Shown one piece after another: positions 1 through 7,659 of a DNA stretch of 64,000 bases. A model generated the notes under the pieces. The model did not search any database, was not told the DNA's origin, and saw only the letters and a program-made list of their open reading frames with translations. The position numbers and the translations under genes were made by a program. The DNA comes from Chitinophaga barathri (GTDB lineage: Bacteria; Bacteroidota; Bacteroidia; Chitinophagales; Chitinophagaceae): assembly GCF_003807585.1 (NCBI RefSeq), contig NZ_RMBX01000016.1, positions 115,163-179,162 on the forward strand, given 5' to 3'. Position 1 is the stretch's first letter; each line of letters starts with the position of its first letter.

Positions 1-3000
1 TGTCTTCCGAGACGGGATTGGTGCCGCCGTTGGGATCGATGCCGATCCTTGCCATTCCCCTGCTGCGGGTGGGCAGGTGATAAAAAGTAGTGAATTCATA
101 ATCCCAGCCACAGTTCGCACAGATGCTCTGCCGTATGCCCGCGATCCCGGAGCCTTCTATGGTCACGCCCTGCGCACGCTGGCCATCCCTGCAAATGAAC
201 TCATCCGGGATAAAATAAGCGGCTTTAAAAGGCGGCACGTTCGAGTTTTCCGGGTCTATGATGAGCACCGGCGAAGCAAAAGGCTGCCATTCGTTGGCCA
301 CGATCGCGTCTTCCTGCGTATTGCGCGCTTCCTTCTGCGGTTTGTAACGGAAGCCACCTTCGAAATCGGCGTTTTGAAGCTCCGTAACGGTGACGAGCGA
401 ATAGGCCATGCCCACGCCGCCGTCATCGTCCTGCACGGTCACCTTGGCCACGTAATTGCCCTTGCAGGTGTATACATGCGAAGCGGAGGCGATGCCCACC
501 CCCTGCGGTGATTTATTTTTCTCGCGGATAGTTGCCATTTTGATATGACCGTCCCCGCTATCCCAGGTGCCTACATGCGAGTCGCACCAGCCCGCATCTA
601 TAAATACGGCGTCGAGGCGTACGGGCTGATTCCTGAGCACGCAGAGGCGTTTGTAGGTGAATACTTTAGGCGCCACGTTCGTGACGTTCACGGTCATGAC
701 GGCTTCACCCACGCCGCCGGCACTGTCCTGCACGGTGAGGCGGACGGTATAGGTGCCATTGTCGCACCAGGCGTGCTCCGCGCTGGCAGTGCCCTGCGCC
801 TGGGGTTCTTTGTTGGTTTCAGTGACGGAGAGCGTTTGTGGCGCCGTATTATCGCCGAAGTCTATGACCGCTTTGTGGGTATCCAGCCAGTTATCATCCG
901 TGAATACCGCTTTCAGCGTCACCTTTTCCCCTTCTTCCACCGTGATCACGGGTAATTCAAAACTAACCACCGGGGCCACGTTTTTCACATTCACGCGGGT
1001 GTAATGTTTGGTGGTGGCACCGCCGGTTTCATCCACCTGTATCTGCACGCGTGCAACATATACGCCGCTCTTTCCGAAACGGTGGGATACATTGCGGAGG
1101 GTGAACGATGCGCCGTCTCCCGCCAGCCAGTGGGCTTTTGAAGTAGGTTTGTCCGCACCGCCGTTGAAGTTCACAAAGGCGTTGCCGGTTACGTTGTACG
1201 GGCCATGAGAGCGGGCCATATCTTCAGAAGTGAGCGCGTGCGTACTGGTGATGATCATATTGCCGGCGAACACCAGGCCGCTCGGTTCTATCACCACGGG
1301 GTTTTCAAAACGTGCCTGCACATTACCGATAGCATCCAGGCTACCCGGCCATGCACCGATGCCCGTCACTTTCCCGGATTCATCTTTTGCCACTACCCCG
1401 CCGATCTTCGAAGCAATACTTTCCACCACCGCCATAATGATCAGGCCAATGATAAGGCCGATGATACCAAAGGTGAGGAAACCGAGGAAAGCCACCAGCA
1501 GCCAGGCTCCTGCGCCAAGGTCCACATCGGGGTCGCCGATCAGCTCATGCTCCAGCATCTGCGTGCCGTCTGATTTATCTACCCATTTGAGTTTTACCTT
1601 TTGGTCAAAACCGGCGTCTATATCGATGCTGTCCAGCACGGCATCTACGATCGTCACTTCCCCGTTCACGCTCAGCTCGCCGGTAAGGAGGTCCAGGCCG
1701 ATGCTGTTGAGTTTTACGGTTTTGCCTTCCACCGGTTCATCCAGCGTGGTAGGCAATGTACCGTATTGATCGGCCACGGTCTCGTTGAATTCCTGCCGCA
1801 CTTTGGCTTCGCTGGTAGCGATCGCAAAGTCGCGGCCCGCGGGCACAAAGCTGGTCACCGCGCCGGGATTGCCGCCTCCGCCGCCGTTGATGCAAAGCGC
1901 AAAGCCATTGCTGTAGGCCTGTGGGGTTACATCATTGATGGTGGTGGTGCCGGTGGGGTCTTCCACTTTCCATACCTGTATTTTCTGCCGCGCCACCAGT
2001 TCGTCCCGCACGCGGGCGGCGATAAAACCTTCTATCTGCGCCATGGTGGGCACAAATACTTCCACGTCGCCAAAGGCGTGAAGAGGACCGGCGGCGGCGG
2101 AACTGAAGTTTGTTTTGATGAGCGCTTCCAGGTCGTAGCCGCCGATGGAAGCGGCATTTTTGTTGAAGGTATAATTGCTGCCTTCGTCGCCGGAAGCGGG
2201 TGTTACGTTTTCCAGCGTAACGGTGGCGGTAGAGGTCTTCACGAAGATGCGGTCCGCTGCTTCCGTATATTCCGCCAGCATTACGGCTTTCCCGGTGATG
2301 CCCATGGGCGTGCGGAGAGAAAACCCGGCAAGGCTGCCGGTGATATCATAAAACCGAAGGTAACAGGGGATGATCACTTTCACATGCGTGGGGTCCGGCT
2401 TTTCGATGGTGATCTTACGCGCGGGATCATTCACGTCATCGTACAGTTCGGTATGTACCTTCATGCTGAAGGGGCCGAAAGAAATGGTGGGGTCCGGCGT
2501 GATCTGCGAAGGGATGGCGCCTTCCTGGTATTTTTTATGTACAAACTCTTCGATGGCGGCCGTGGTAATGGGCGCAATGGGATCGCCGCTGGTGATGGAC
2601 ACGCTTACCGCGTCCGCGGGCATGGCTGTGAAGTCCGCCCCTATCTCATGATTGGCGGTATTGATTTCCCGGATGGGCACACGCACGTGCACGTCCGCCG
2701 TGATATCGAACAATTTGGCCGCATCGATCGGCGGGTTGGCGATCTCAATATGATTGATGGTGCCCAGCTTGATGCGGACGCCGTTCACGCCGGTATCCAT
2801 TTCCAGGTCCAGTTGTTCCTTCGGTATCTGTACATGCCCGCTGGCCACCTGGTAGGGGCCGAAGCTGATCGTATTGGGAATGTTGACATATTCAGGTATC
2901 ACACCGGGGCCGCTGGCATCGCCGCCGGATTTCCATGCGGCCAGCAGCAATTGTTTCAGGGCGGGAACGGTGAGTTGCGCGATCACTTCAAAACCATGCG

Positions 3001-3010
3001 TGTTTGCCAT
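1..3010 (-). CDS. Giant multidomain protein: N-terminal lipid-binding-like region, membrane segment, three PKD domains, CBM-like end (3' partial)
   Basis: The frame is open from ATG at 3010 to the window edge, giving 1003 residues without a stop, so the C-terminus is missing. Residues 1-230 hold two similar blocks, each with a TISFGP(Y/F) motif. They look like a lipid-binding TULIP-type duplication, but this is tentative. Residues about 498-526 form a long hydrophobic, glycine-rich membrane segment. Three PKD-like beta domains follow at about 600-675, 675-776 and 776-877; the boundaries carry VNVKNVAPVV and VNVTNVAPKV. The last part resembles a carbohydrate-binding jelly roll (NADFEGGF, later RIGIDPNGGTNP). 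There is no signal peptide. Cysteines are frequent in the PKD region, including ICANC. It is the last visible gene of a minus-strand run shared with the 217-residue gene at 3119-3772. Function unknown; a structural, adhesive or lipid-associated surface role is inference. Confidence 0.8.
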   Translation of the reverse strand, partial: MANTHGFEVIAQLTVPALKQLLLAAWKSGGDASGPGVIPEYVNIPNTISFGPYQVASGHVQIPKEQLDLEMDTGVNGVRIKLGTINHIEIANPPIDAAKLFDITADVHVRVPIREINTANHEIGADFTAMPADAVSVSITSGDPIAPITTAAIEEFVHKKYQEGAIPSQITPDPTISFGPFSMKVHTELYDDVNDPARKITIEKPDPTHVKVIIPCYLRFYDITGSLAGFSLRTPMGITGKAVMLAEYTEAADRIFVKTSTATVTLENVTPASGDEGSNYTFNKNAASIGGYDLEALIKTNFSSAAAGPLHAFGDVEVFVPTMAQIEGFIAARVRDELVARQKIQVWKVEDPTGTTTINDVTPQAYSNGFALCINGGGGGNPGAVTSFVPAGRDFAIATSEAKVRQEFNETVADQYGTLPTTLDEPVEGKTVKLNSIGLDLLTGELSVNGEVTIVDAVLDSIDIDAGFDQKVKLKWVDKSDGTQMLEHELIGDPDVDLGAGAWLLVAFLGFLTFGIIGLIIGLIIMAVVESIASKIGGVVAKDESGKVTGIGAWPGSLDAIGNVQARFENPVVIEPSGLVFAGNMIITSTHALTSEDMARSHGPYNVTGNAFVNFNGGADKPTSKAHWLAGDGASFTLRNVSHRFGKSGVYVARVQIQVDETGGATTKHYTRVNVKNVAPVVSFELPVITVEEGEKVTLKAVFTDDNWLDTHKAVIDFGDNTAPQTLSVTETNKEPQAQGTASAEHAWCDNGTYTVRLTVQDSAGGVGEAVMTVNVTNVAPKVFTYKRLCVLRNQPVRLDAVFIDAGWCDSHVGTWDSGDGHIKMATIREKNKSPQGVGIASASHVYTCKGNYVAKVTVQDDDGGVGMAYSLVTVTELQNADFEGGFRYKPQKEARNTQEDAIVANEWQPFASPVLIIDPENSNVPPFKAAYFIPDEFICRDGQRAQGVTIEGSGIAGIRQSICANCGWDYEFTTFYHLPTRSRGMARIGIDPNGGTNPVSED

Positions 3011-3118
3011 TTGCAGGGGTTTTATGGGGATTTAACATGTTGCGGTTCAGTGCCGCTGATTATCGGTATTGATATCGTATTGTGTTTGTCTTAGTGTTCT
3101 GAGTTATGCCGGTGGATG

Positions 3119-3772
3119 TTATTTTGTATTGCCATTCGAACGGTTCATCCGGAAACTGATATTGCGCAGGGGCAGCTTATCTTTTTGTTTCACGAGCGCT
3201 TCAGCCACGCTTTGCTGCGCCAGCTGCGGATGAGTGGCTTCCAGTTTGCGGTATTCCAGCAAAGGGGCTATCACCGCGTGTTTTGCGCTGAATGTTTCCA
3301 GCGGGTCGGTTACTTTCCCTCCCACTATCTTCACCGGTTTTTTAACGCTCTCCAGGATGGCGTCTACTTCTTCTTTGGGCAAAGCCAGCTTCACCGGGCC
3401 GGGGGCGGCCGCTTTTGCTTTGGCTATTGATTTATCTGGTTTCACTTCGCTGGAAGCAGCTGTTTTGGAAAGCACGGCGTTGAGGTTTTGTTGCAGCGCG
3501 GCGGCGTCACGCAGGTCGAAGGGTTTGCCGGTGACGGCGAATATCTGCGCCTTCAGTGTTTCCACTTTAGCAGCGCCTGTTTTACCAAAACGGATATGCG
3601 CGGTGATCTCTTCCTTCGCTTCGGGGCTGAAGGTGTAGCCAATTTTTTCCAGTGCCAGCAAAGGATTGGCGAGTGCGAGCAAAGTAAGTGAAGGATCTTT
3701 GCCATGTTGTTCGAGAATACGGGGCATCTGCTGTTGCAATTCTTTCAGGGAGGAAATTTTTCCTTTTTCCAT
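3119..3772 (-). CDS. Unknown 217-residue protein with leader-like helical N-terminus
   Basis: I do not recognise this family. Residues 1-60 are helical. They carry DPSLTLLALANPLLALEKIGY followed by FSPEAKEEI, a pattern reminiscent of Nif11/nitrile-hydratase-type leader domains (an acidic D-P start, a hydrophobic stretch, NP, then G-Y). Residues 115-140 are an alanine/lysine-rich, probably disordered linker. The C-terminal third carries HAVIAPLLEYRKLEATHP. There is no signal peptide or membrane segment. It starts 139 bp from the divergent flavoprotein gene and lies 108 bp upstream of the giant PKD protein, with which it is probably co-transcribed from a TAnnTTTG promoter near 3850. Function unknown; a role as scaffold or cargo of the cluster is only a guess. 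Confidence 0.7.
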   Translation of the reverse strand: MEKGKISSLKELQQQMPRILEQHGKDPSLTLLALANPLLALEKIGYTFSPEAKEEITAHIRFGKTGAAKVETLKAQIFAVTGKPFDLRDAAALQQNLNAVLSKTAASSEVKPDKSIAKAKAAAPGPVKLALPKEEVDAILESVKKPVKIVGGKVTDPLETFSAKHAVIAPLLEYRKLEATHPQLAQQSVAEALVKQKDKLPLRNISFRMNRSNGNTK

Positions 3773-3845
3773 AAGAAGCGTTTTTATTGGGGCGAATGAT
3801 ATGCAGTACCGTTGTGCTGTTGAATTGGGGCTCGGGGTGATATGT

Positions 3846-3853
3846 CAAATTTA
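3846..3853 (-). promoter_or_regulatory. Promoter -7 box TAAATTTG for the 217-residue gene
   Basis: Read on the minus strand this is TAAATTTG, a perfect match to the Bacteroidota -7 consensus TAnnTTTG. The start codon at 3772 lies about 70 bp downstream. No convincing -33 TTTG box was seen. It sits in the divergent interval with the flavoprotein gene, for which a one-mismatch box TATTTTTC lies on the plus strand at 3878-3885. Confidence 0.45.
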
Positions 3854-3911
3854 AGGAAAACCATGGAGACTGCATGTTATTTTTCGTAAATTCGGATATA
3901 AACCAAACCCC

Positions 3912-5366
3912 ATGAAACTGCATGTAACCCCGCAGTACGATACGGATGTGCTGATCATCGGCGGCGGCCCTGCGGGCGCTTCCTGCGCATATCACCTCGC
4001 CACGCAGGGTATACAGGTCACCATTCTCGATTACCAGCCCTTCCCCCGCGATAAGGTATGCGGCGACTTTGTAGGCCCTGTAGCCATACGGGAGCTGGCA
4101 GGCATGGGCATCGATCAGTACGAAGCTTTCCGCAAGACCAATGTGATCACCCAAGCGGCCCTTTACCTGGACGGCAAACCGATGATAACCAAAAACATCC
4201 CGTTGGTAAGCGGCATCCCCGACCATGGCCGTGTGATACCCCGCATGGAACTGGACGACTGGATACTGAAAGCCGCCGTCAAAAAAGGCGCAAAACTGCT
4301 GGCGGGCAGGCTGCTGGATTACCAGGTGTTCAGCAACGGCGTGCTGGCGCATCACAAAAAAGGATCGTTGTTCGCCAAAATGATCGTAGGCGCTGATGGC
4401 AGCAGTTCTACCGTGGCGCGTATACTCACCGGCAGCAAGCCGCAGGCGGAAGACAGGATACTGGCCGTGCGGGCATACTACAAAAACGTGAAGTGCATGC
4501 CGGACCAGGCCGAACTGTATTTCACCTCTCAGAGTTTCCCGGGTTATTACTGGTTTTTCCCCACCGGCCCCGATACCGCGAATGTGGGCGTGGGTATGGT
4601 ACAGGAGAATTTCCCGCACCAGGAAGTGAACCTGAAAACGCTGCTGCTGGAGCTGATCGAAAAAGATCCCGCGCTGAAAGCAAAGATCGGCGATGGCGAA
4701 CTGGAGGACAAAGTGGTGGGCTGGCCGCTGGCCACCTACAATCCCGATCATCCCAAAACAGCGGACCGGCTTGTGCTCGTGGGTGATGCTGGTGGGCTCA
4801 TCAACGCGCTAAACGGGGAAGGCATACAATACGCCACGCTCAGCGGGCGCTGGGCGGCGGAGACGATCACGGAATGTATCCGGCGGGAGCAGTTCCATGA
4901 AGCCGCGCTGGCGCCTTACAAAAAGAAGATCGTGGAAGAGCTGGGGTTCGACATGTCGCTTTCCAACACGCTGATACAATTTATCCGCAACCGCAATCTG
5001 AACCCGCTCTGGCTGAAACTGCTGGACATCATCGTTCAGAAAGCCCGCCGGGATGATGAATACGCGGATATCGCCGGAGGCATACTCGCCGGCCTCAAAC
5101 CCGCAAACGAAGCCATGAGCGCTTCATTTATCGGCAAAAGCATAACGCAGGGTGTGCAGACGCTGGCTACGGACGCTTTCCGCGAAGCAGCCAAAGGGCC
5201 CGGGAATATCACCCGGCTGGCCTGGGGCGGGATGATGTTCGGCATGCAGACCGCCGGCGATCTGATGCAGCATCCCGGGAATTATCTCAGCTGGGGAAAA
5301 GGCATTGTAAGTAATTCTTTTCAGCTCGCGGGGCATGTGCTGAAAGGTATCAATAATCGCGGTTGA
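3912..5366 (+). CDS. Geranylgeranyl-reductase-family FAD-dependent oxidoreductase
   Basis: This 484-residue flavoprotein belongs to the geranylgeranyl reductase/digeranylgeranylglycerophospholipid reductase family, which saturates prenyl chain double bonds. The Rossmann FAD motif IIGGGPAGASCAYHLA is at residues 15-30, the family motif VCGDFVGP is near 48-56, and the second FAD motif GDAGGLINALNGEGIQYA is near 290-310. About 90 extra residues at the C-terminus are helical and glycine-rich and may contact membrane. No signal peptide; cytosolic or membrane-peripheral. It is divergent from the 217-residue gene and convergent with the polyprenyl synthase gene, overlapping its 3' end by 17 bp. Pairing of a prenyl reductase with a prenyl chain maker suggests a reduced isoprenoid product. 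The exact substrate cannot be read from sequence. Confidence 0.85.
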   Translation: MKLHVTPQYDTDVLIIGGGPAGASCAYHLATQGIQVTILDYQPFPRDKVCGDFVGPVAIRELAGMGIDQYEAFRKTNVITQAALYLDGKPMITKNIPLVSGIPDHGRVIPRMELDDWILKAAVKKGAKLLAGRLLDYQVFSNGVLAHHKKGSLFAKMIVGADGSSSTVARILTGSKPQAEDRILAVRAYYKNVKCMPDQAELYFTSQSFPGYYWFFPTGPDTANVGVGMVQENFPHQEVNLKTLLLELIEKDPALKAKIGDGELEDKVVGWPLATYNPDHPKTADRLVLVGDAGGLINALNGEGIQYATLSGRWAAETITECIRREQFHEAALAPYKKKIVEELGFDMSLSNTLIQFIRNRNLNPLWLKLLDIIVQKARRDDEYADIAGGILAGLKPANEAMSASFIGKSITQGVQTLATDAFREAAKGPGNITRLAWGGMMFGMQTAGDLMQHPGNYLSWGKGIVSNSFQLAGHVLKGINNRG

Positions 5367-6390
5367 TCATATACAGGATCATACTTTCAATAAACTGTTT
5401 GTCCTCCGATTCGGGCATATGCCCGAATACCGTATAAAACTCTTTCAGCGCGGCGCCGGCAAGGTTTTGCGCGTTTTTCCTTCCATACGCGATACAGTCG
5501 TATTTTTTCATCATCTTCATCACCCACTCCGTTTCGTCGGGCATCCGTAAAGAACGTTTTTTGGCAAGATAGGTTTCCAGCTTTTGTTTCTCTTTCTGAT
5601 TGCAGGTATTCAGCAGGTAGATCAGCATCAGCGTGCGTTTGCCTTCCAGCACATCGCCGCATATTTCTTTGCCGTATTTATCCTGGTCGCCTACAAGATT
5701 GAGCAGATCGTCCTGTATCTGGAACGCTGCGCCGAGATAATAACCAAAGCGGTTGAACACATCCGGGTCCATGGCGCCGCCGGAGCCGATGATGGCGCCG
5801 ATGCGCAGCGGGTGGATGCAGGTATACCAGCATGTTTTTTTGAGTATCATGCGGAGGTAATCGTCTTCTTTGAGATCACAGAGATTGTCCTGCCGCCAGC
5901 CCAGCTCCATAGCCTGGCCTTCCACGCTTTCCAGCACCATATGTTCTATTTCCGAAAACACCTGCCAGGTAAGGCTGGGGCCAAGCGTAAAGATGTTGTG
6001 CATCAGCGGGCGGATGCTGAGCACGTTCATGGCGTCGCCTACATTGATGGCGATGGGCACGCCGTGTGCGGCATGCATGGTGGGGCTGCCGCGGCGGTCG
6101 TCGCTTTCGTCCTCGATGTCGTCGTGTACCAGGAAGGCGTTGTGAAACAGTTCCAGCGCAATGGCGGAGTTCATGGCTTCGGCGGTGGTGCCGCCAAAGA
6201 TATTGCAGGCCGCAAGGCATAGCCCGGGCCTGAAACCTTTACCGCCGCGTTTGGGGTAAAGCGTTACCAGGTCGTACAGATATTTCTTTGGCTCGCGGTC
6301 CGGGATAAAATCGATCAGGGTTTTGAGGCTGAGGTCCCGGTACGCGCCCAGCTTCGCCAGGAATTGTTCCTGTATATCGGTGGAGAGCAT
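5350..6390 (-). CDS. Polyprenyl (trans-isoprenyl) diphosphate synthase
   Basis: The 346-residue protein is an IspA/IspB-type chain-elongating prenyltransferase. The first aspartate-rich motif is HDDIEDESDDRRG (residues ~89-101), and the second is QIQDDLLNLVGD (~224-235), in which the last aspartate of DDxxD is Asn. The GGKGFRPGL allylic-substrate motif is near residue 50. It condenses isopentenyl diphosphate with an allylic primer; chain length cannot be assigned with certainty. The start lies 3 bp downstream of the stop of the gene at 6394-7131, so translation is probably coupled within a three-gene minus operon (7492 to 5350). Its 3' end overlaps the convergent prenyl reductase by 17 bp. 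It is not the only such enzyme expected in the cell, so a dedicated secondary role is likely (inference). Confidence 0.88.
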   Translation of the reverse strand: MLSTDIQEQFLAKLGAYRDLSLKTLIDFIPDREPKKYLYDLVTLYPKRGGKGFRPGLCLAACNIFGGTTAEAMNSAIALELFHNAFLVHDDIEDESDDRRGSPTMHAAHGVPIAINVGDAMNVLSIRPLMHNIFTLGPSLTWQVFSEIEHMVLESVEGQAMELGWRQDNLCDLKEDDYLRMILKKTCWYTCIHPLRIGAIIGSGGAMDPDVFNRFGYYLGAAFQIQDDLLNLVGDQDKYGKEICGDVLEGKRTLMLIYLLNTCNQKEKQKLETYLAKKRSLRMPDETEWVMKMMKKYDCIAYGRKNAQNLAGAALKEFYTVFGHMPESEDKQFIESMILYMINRDY

Positions 6391-6393
6391 GCG

Positions 6394-7131
6394 TTAAACT
6401 ACTTTCACCAGCAGGGTGGCCTTGAGGTTCGACACGTTTTTTCCCTGTATAAAACAGGTATAGGAGCCTGGTTTTGCCCCATCCGGCACTTTGATGGCGA
6501 TCTTCACACTGCCGTTGCTGCCAGGCTGTAAAACGAGCGGATTGGGGGTGTACGTGATAGCCGCCGCGGCTATCTGGTTGTTGGACGCGTCCATCAGCGC
6601 GGTGTTTGTGAATTCGATGGTCTTCACGTCCGTTTTACTGTCGTTTTCCAGCGTGATGGGCACTTCCAGGGCCTCGCCCGCTTTCATGTCTTTGGGCGCG
6701 TGGATAAGGGGGATCTGAACAGGGTCTTCGGCCTGCGGGCTGCCATCCGTGCCGTCCGTACCGCCCTGCCGGATATTGATGATGCGGGAAGCGAGGCTGC
6801 CTGCATTTTTCACGGCAATGGTGGTAAAGTCTATGAGGAGGTCTATCACATCATGCGCATCCTGCCTGAAGCGGGTAAGGAGCTCTTCCTTGTTCCCGCC
6901 CCTGAGCTTCTGTACGTCCGTGAGTTTGCCTTCTATCTGTTTGGCCGCCACAATGCCGCGCGCAATCTCCTCTTCGAGGATATTGGCTGCTTTCAGCACT
7001 ATTTTGGATGCACTGTCTACGATATTACCCAGGCCTTCGAACTGGATGCCGGTGGCGGGAGCGCTTTTTTCGGGCGCCGGTTGTGTGGCAGCCACCGGCT
7101 CCGCCGCTTTTTGCTTCGCTTTTACGGGCAT
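6394..7131 (-). CDS. Unknown protein: amphipathic helical segment plus C-terminal Ig-like beta domain
   Basis: The 245 residues divide into three parts. Residues 1-28 are a lysine/alanine/proline-rich tail. Residues ~30-122 are predicted amphipathic helix (IVDSASKIVLKAANILEEE, later DAHDVIDLLIDFTTIAV), recalling phasin or apolipoprotein-like lipid-surface binders. After a short GTDGTDG linker, residues ~138-245 form an Ig-like beta sandwich with KAGEALEVPITLENDS and PDGAKPGSYTCFIQG, similar to bacterial NEW3/COG1361-type domains. There is no signal peptide. It sits 34 bp after the small gene 7166-7492 and 3 bp before the polyprenyl synthase. A coat or adaptor protein on an isoprenoid-rich surface would fit, but this is inference only. 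Confidence 0.72.
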   Translation of the reverse strand: MPVKAKQKAAEPVAATQPAPEKSAPATGIQFEGLGNIVDSASKIVLKAANILEEEIARGIVAAKQIEGKLTDVQKLRGGNKEELLTRFRQDAHDVIDLLIDFTTIAVKNAGSLASRIINIRQGGTDGTDGSPQAEDPVQIPLIHAPKDMKAGEALEVPITLENDSKTDVKTIEFTNTALMDASNNQIAAAAITYTPNPLVLQPGSNGSVKIAIKVPDGAKPGSYTCFIQGKNVSNLKATLLVKVV

Positions 7132-7165
7132 ATAGGGGATGTTTTGGGGGATGAACGATATACTG

Positions 7166-7492
7166 CTAACCTACGGGCGGTACGTGCGTTGTGGGGCCGC
7201 CGGGGTTATCATTCGGTTTGTCATTGGGCTTATCGTTGCTGTCCCGGCAATTGAACAGGCGGGTGACGCCTTTGATCACGATCTCGGCGAACGGCTGTCC
7301 CAACAGGTTGATACCGATGCGGTAATTGCTTTCGGCGCAGATAGGCTCGCATAATTTGATACATAACGGAACGGCCTGTCCCTGGTTGTGCAGCATGCTG
7401 ACCTGTAAAGGTTTTTCGTTGAAAAAGTGCTCAAGGCGGGCGTTTCCCTCTTTTGGCCACTCGACAATGTGGACATTGTGATCTTCTGCCAT
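7166..7492 (-). CDS. Small unknown protein, first gene of the polyprenyl synthase operon
   Basis: I chose ATG at 7492 (MAEDHNVHIVEW), which gives 108 residues. A longer frame exists up to 7690, but it would run through the promoter and into the divergent gene at 7660. The protein is compact with mixed alpha/beta character. It contains VPLCIKLCEPICAE (three cysteines) and FAEIVIKGVTRLFNC, and ends in a low-complexity tail (repeated NDKPNDKPND) rich in Asn, Asp and Pro. No family recognised and no export signal. It is followed after 34 bp by the amphipathic-helix protein and then the prenyl synthase. Confidence 0.6.
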   Translation of the reverse strand: MAEDHNVHIVEWPKEGNARLEHFFNEKPLQVSMLHNQGQAVPLCIKLCEPICAESNYRIGINLLGQPFAEIVIKGVTRLFNCRDSNDKPNDKPNDNPGGPTTHVPPVG

Positions 7493-7572
7493 GATGAGAA
7501 ATTTTGAGGTTAAAGGAAATCTAAGGATTCTTCTTTCTTTTGGAACTTTGGAGTCTACAACGGTTACTATAC

Positions 7573-7580
7573 CAAATCTA
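7573..7580 (-). promoter_or_regulatory. Promoter -7 box TAGATTTG of the minus operon 7492-5350
   Basis: On the minus strand this is TAGATTTG, matching TAnnTTTG, about 80 bp upstream of the ATG at 7492. A T-rich stretch containing TTTTG lies upstream near 7599, although the spacing to the -7 box is shorter than ideal. An 8-bp inverted repeat (AAAACCGG 7605-7612 with CCGGTTTT 7627-7634) lies just upstream, between the two divergent transcription units. Confidence 0.45.
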
Positions 7581-7647
7581 ACTAAATAATCCCATGCAAA
7601 AAAGAAAACCGGGTTAATTCTTCGGTCCGGTTTTAGCCGGATTCCCG

Positions 7648-7655
7648 TAATTTTG
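7648..7655 (+). promoter_or_regulatory. TAATTTTG -7-like box directly before the gene at 7660
   Basis: TAATTTTG matches the Bacteroidota -7 box TAnnTTTG exactly, but it ends only 4 bp before the ATG at 7660. If used, transcription would begin at or next to the start codon, giving a leaderless message. No clear -33 box was found at the expected distance. Confidence 0.3.
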
Positions 7656-7659
7656 CAGG

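Noticed and set aside
1601..3094. Plus-strand 497-residue open frame and several shorter ones over 77-2651
   Set aside because: They are antisense to the continuous minus-strand PKD protein, whose domain motifs (NVTNVAPKV, GIDPNGGTNP) are convincing; the plus-strand translations are His/Gly-rich without recognisable motifs.
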